DNA of 64,000 bases from Lachnoclostridium phytofermentans (GTDB lineage: Bacteria; Bacillota; Clostridia; Lachnospirales; Lachnospiraceae), in assembly GCF_000733755.1 (NCBI RefSeq), contig NZ_JPOF01000003.1, forward strand, positions 1,280,501 through 1,344,500, in the 5' to 3' direction. Positions 63,635-64,000 of this stretch are shown here, one piece after another (positions within the stretch are counted from its first letter, which is position 1; each line of letters starts with the position of its first letter). The notes beneath the pieces are model-generated. The model worked only from the letters and a program-made list of their open reading frames with translations, searched no databases and had not been told where the DNA came from. Made by a program: the position numbers and the translations under genes.

Positions 63635-64000
63635 TTAGCCCTGTAATAAGGATAAAATATTTTGCGGTCTTTCATTAGCTTGTGCCAACATAGCAGTACC
63701 AGCCTGTGCTAAAACATTTTTCTGAGTATAAATAGACATCTCTTTCGCCATGTCGGTATCCCCGATACGAGATAAAGCTTCTGTAATATTTTCTGCTCCA
63801 ACATCAAGGTTTGCAATCGCATGATCCAAACGATTCTGATACGCACCAAGTTTTGCACGTATGTCTGTTACCATAGTAATTGCTTTATCTAAAATTGCAA
63901 TCGCATTTGAAGCACCTTCCTGGGTACAAACGTTAACTACATTCGTTCCAAGCGTATAAGTATCTACACGTGGAATACGAACTTCCATCGTCTGCCCTTC
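63635..64000 (-). CDS. Flagellin, C-terminal part (cut by window end)
   Basis: The frame stays open to the window edge (four further codons before the ATG at 63988), so this is the 3' end of a flagellin gene. Visible are the D1/D0 C-terminal helices: TDIRAKLGAYQNRLDHAIANLDVG, then SRIGDTDMAKEMSIYTQKN and AMLAQANERPQNILSLLQG. These residues pack the filament core. The gene precedes fliS. Confidence 0.95.
   Translation of the reverse strand, partial: EGQTMEVRIPRVDTYTLGTNVVNVCTQEGASNAIAILDKAITMVTDIRAKLGAYQNRLDHAIANLDVGAENITEALSRIGDTDMAKEMSIYTQKNVLAQAGTAMLAQANERPQNILSLLQG

Noticed and set aside
1-64000. Insertion sequence, prophage or integrated element
   Set aside because: No transposase, integrase, phage gene, attachment-site repeats or composition break was recognised.

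Overview
The window looks like chromosomal DNA of an AT-rich, endospore-forming, flagellated anaerobe of the Clostridia, most likely Lachnospiraceae close to Clostridium (Lachnoclostridium) phytofermentans. That placement is inference from gene content and style, not a search: T-box leaders on ileS, proS and trpE, a reverse-type rubrerythrin under a PerR-like regulator, SPOCS-like and CotS-like spore proteins, flagellin with FliS, PEGA and DUF3887 proteins, and strong A+T bias. No mobile element, phage gene, tRNA, rRNA or CRISPR array was recognised.

Layout. 1-8.2 kb, mostly plus strand: a MoxR/DUF58/DUF4129-type membrane operon, a lipoprotein, veg, a peroxide-response pair (PerR-like regulator and rubrerythrin sharing one operator-like palindrome), a YjjG-type HAD nucleotidase and a small P-loop kinase. 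8.4-17.4 kb, minus strand: a DEAD-box helicase with a long structured leader, clpB, a lipoprotein alpha/beta hydrolase and hflKC. 17.7-21.5 kb, plus strand: a large GGDEF/EAL c-di-GMP protein split by one in-frame TAG. 21.6-34.3 kb, minus strand: a PEGA surface protein, a CotS-like kinase-fold protein, a two-gene SPOCS-like unit with a sporulation-type promoter, cca, an SGNH hydrolase, glycogen phosphorylase, an acetyl-xylan-esterase-like hydrolase and a CNNM/CorC transporter. 34.5-39.1 kb, plus strand: a sugar-acid module (FadR-type regulator, IlvD/Edd dehydratase, GntP permease) with a remarkable repeat-rich control region.

39.3-64 kb, almost all minus strand: three near-identical cold-shock genes; ileS under an Ile T-box; citrate synthase and a MarR regulator that share a 13-bp palindrome; proS-pncB under a Pro T-box; a YtvI-like permease; a cytidylate-kinase-like protein; a lipoprotein; an ABC ATPase/permease pair without a binding protein; the complete trpEGDCFBA operon under a Trp T-box; then fliS and the 3' end of a flagellin gene cut by the window edge.

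Several starts were moved inward from the longest reading frame because a good Shine-Dalgarno sequence sits before an internal start (clpB, CNNM protein, third csp, pncB, proS, the permease genes, trpA, trpB, trpD, fliS). The observations most worth following are the nonsense-split c-di-GMP gene, the 39-nt repeat array and duplicated operator in front of the dehydratase, that dehydratase's altered iron-sulfur ligand site, the MarR/citrate synthase operator pair, and the proline T-box that governs an NAD-salvage gene.
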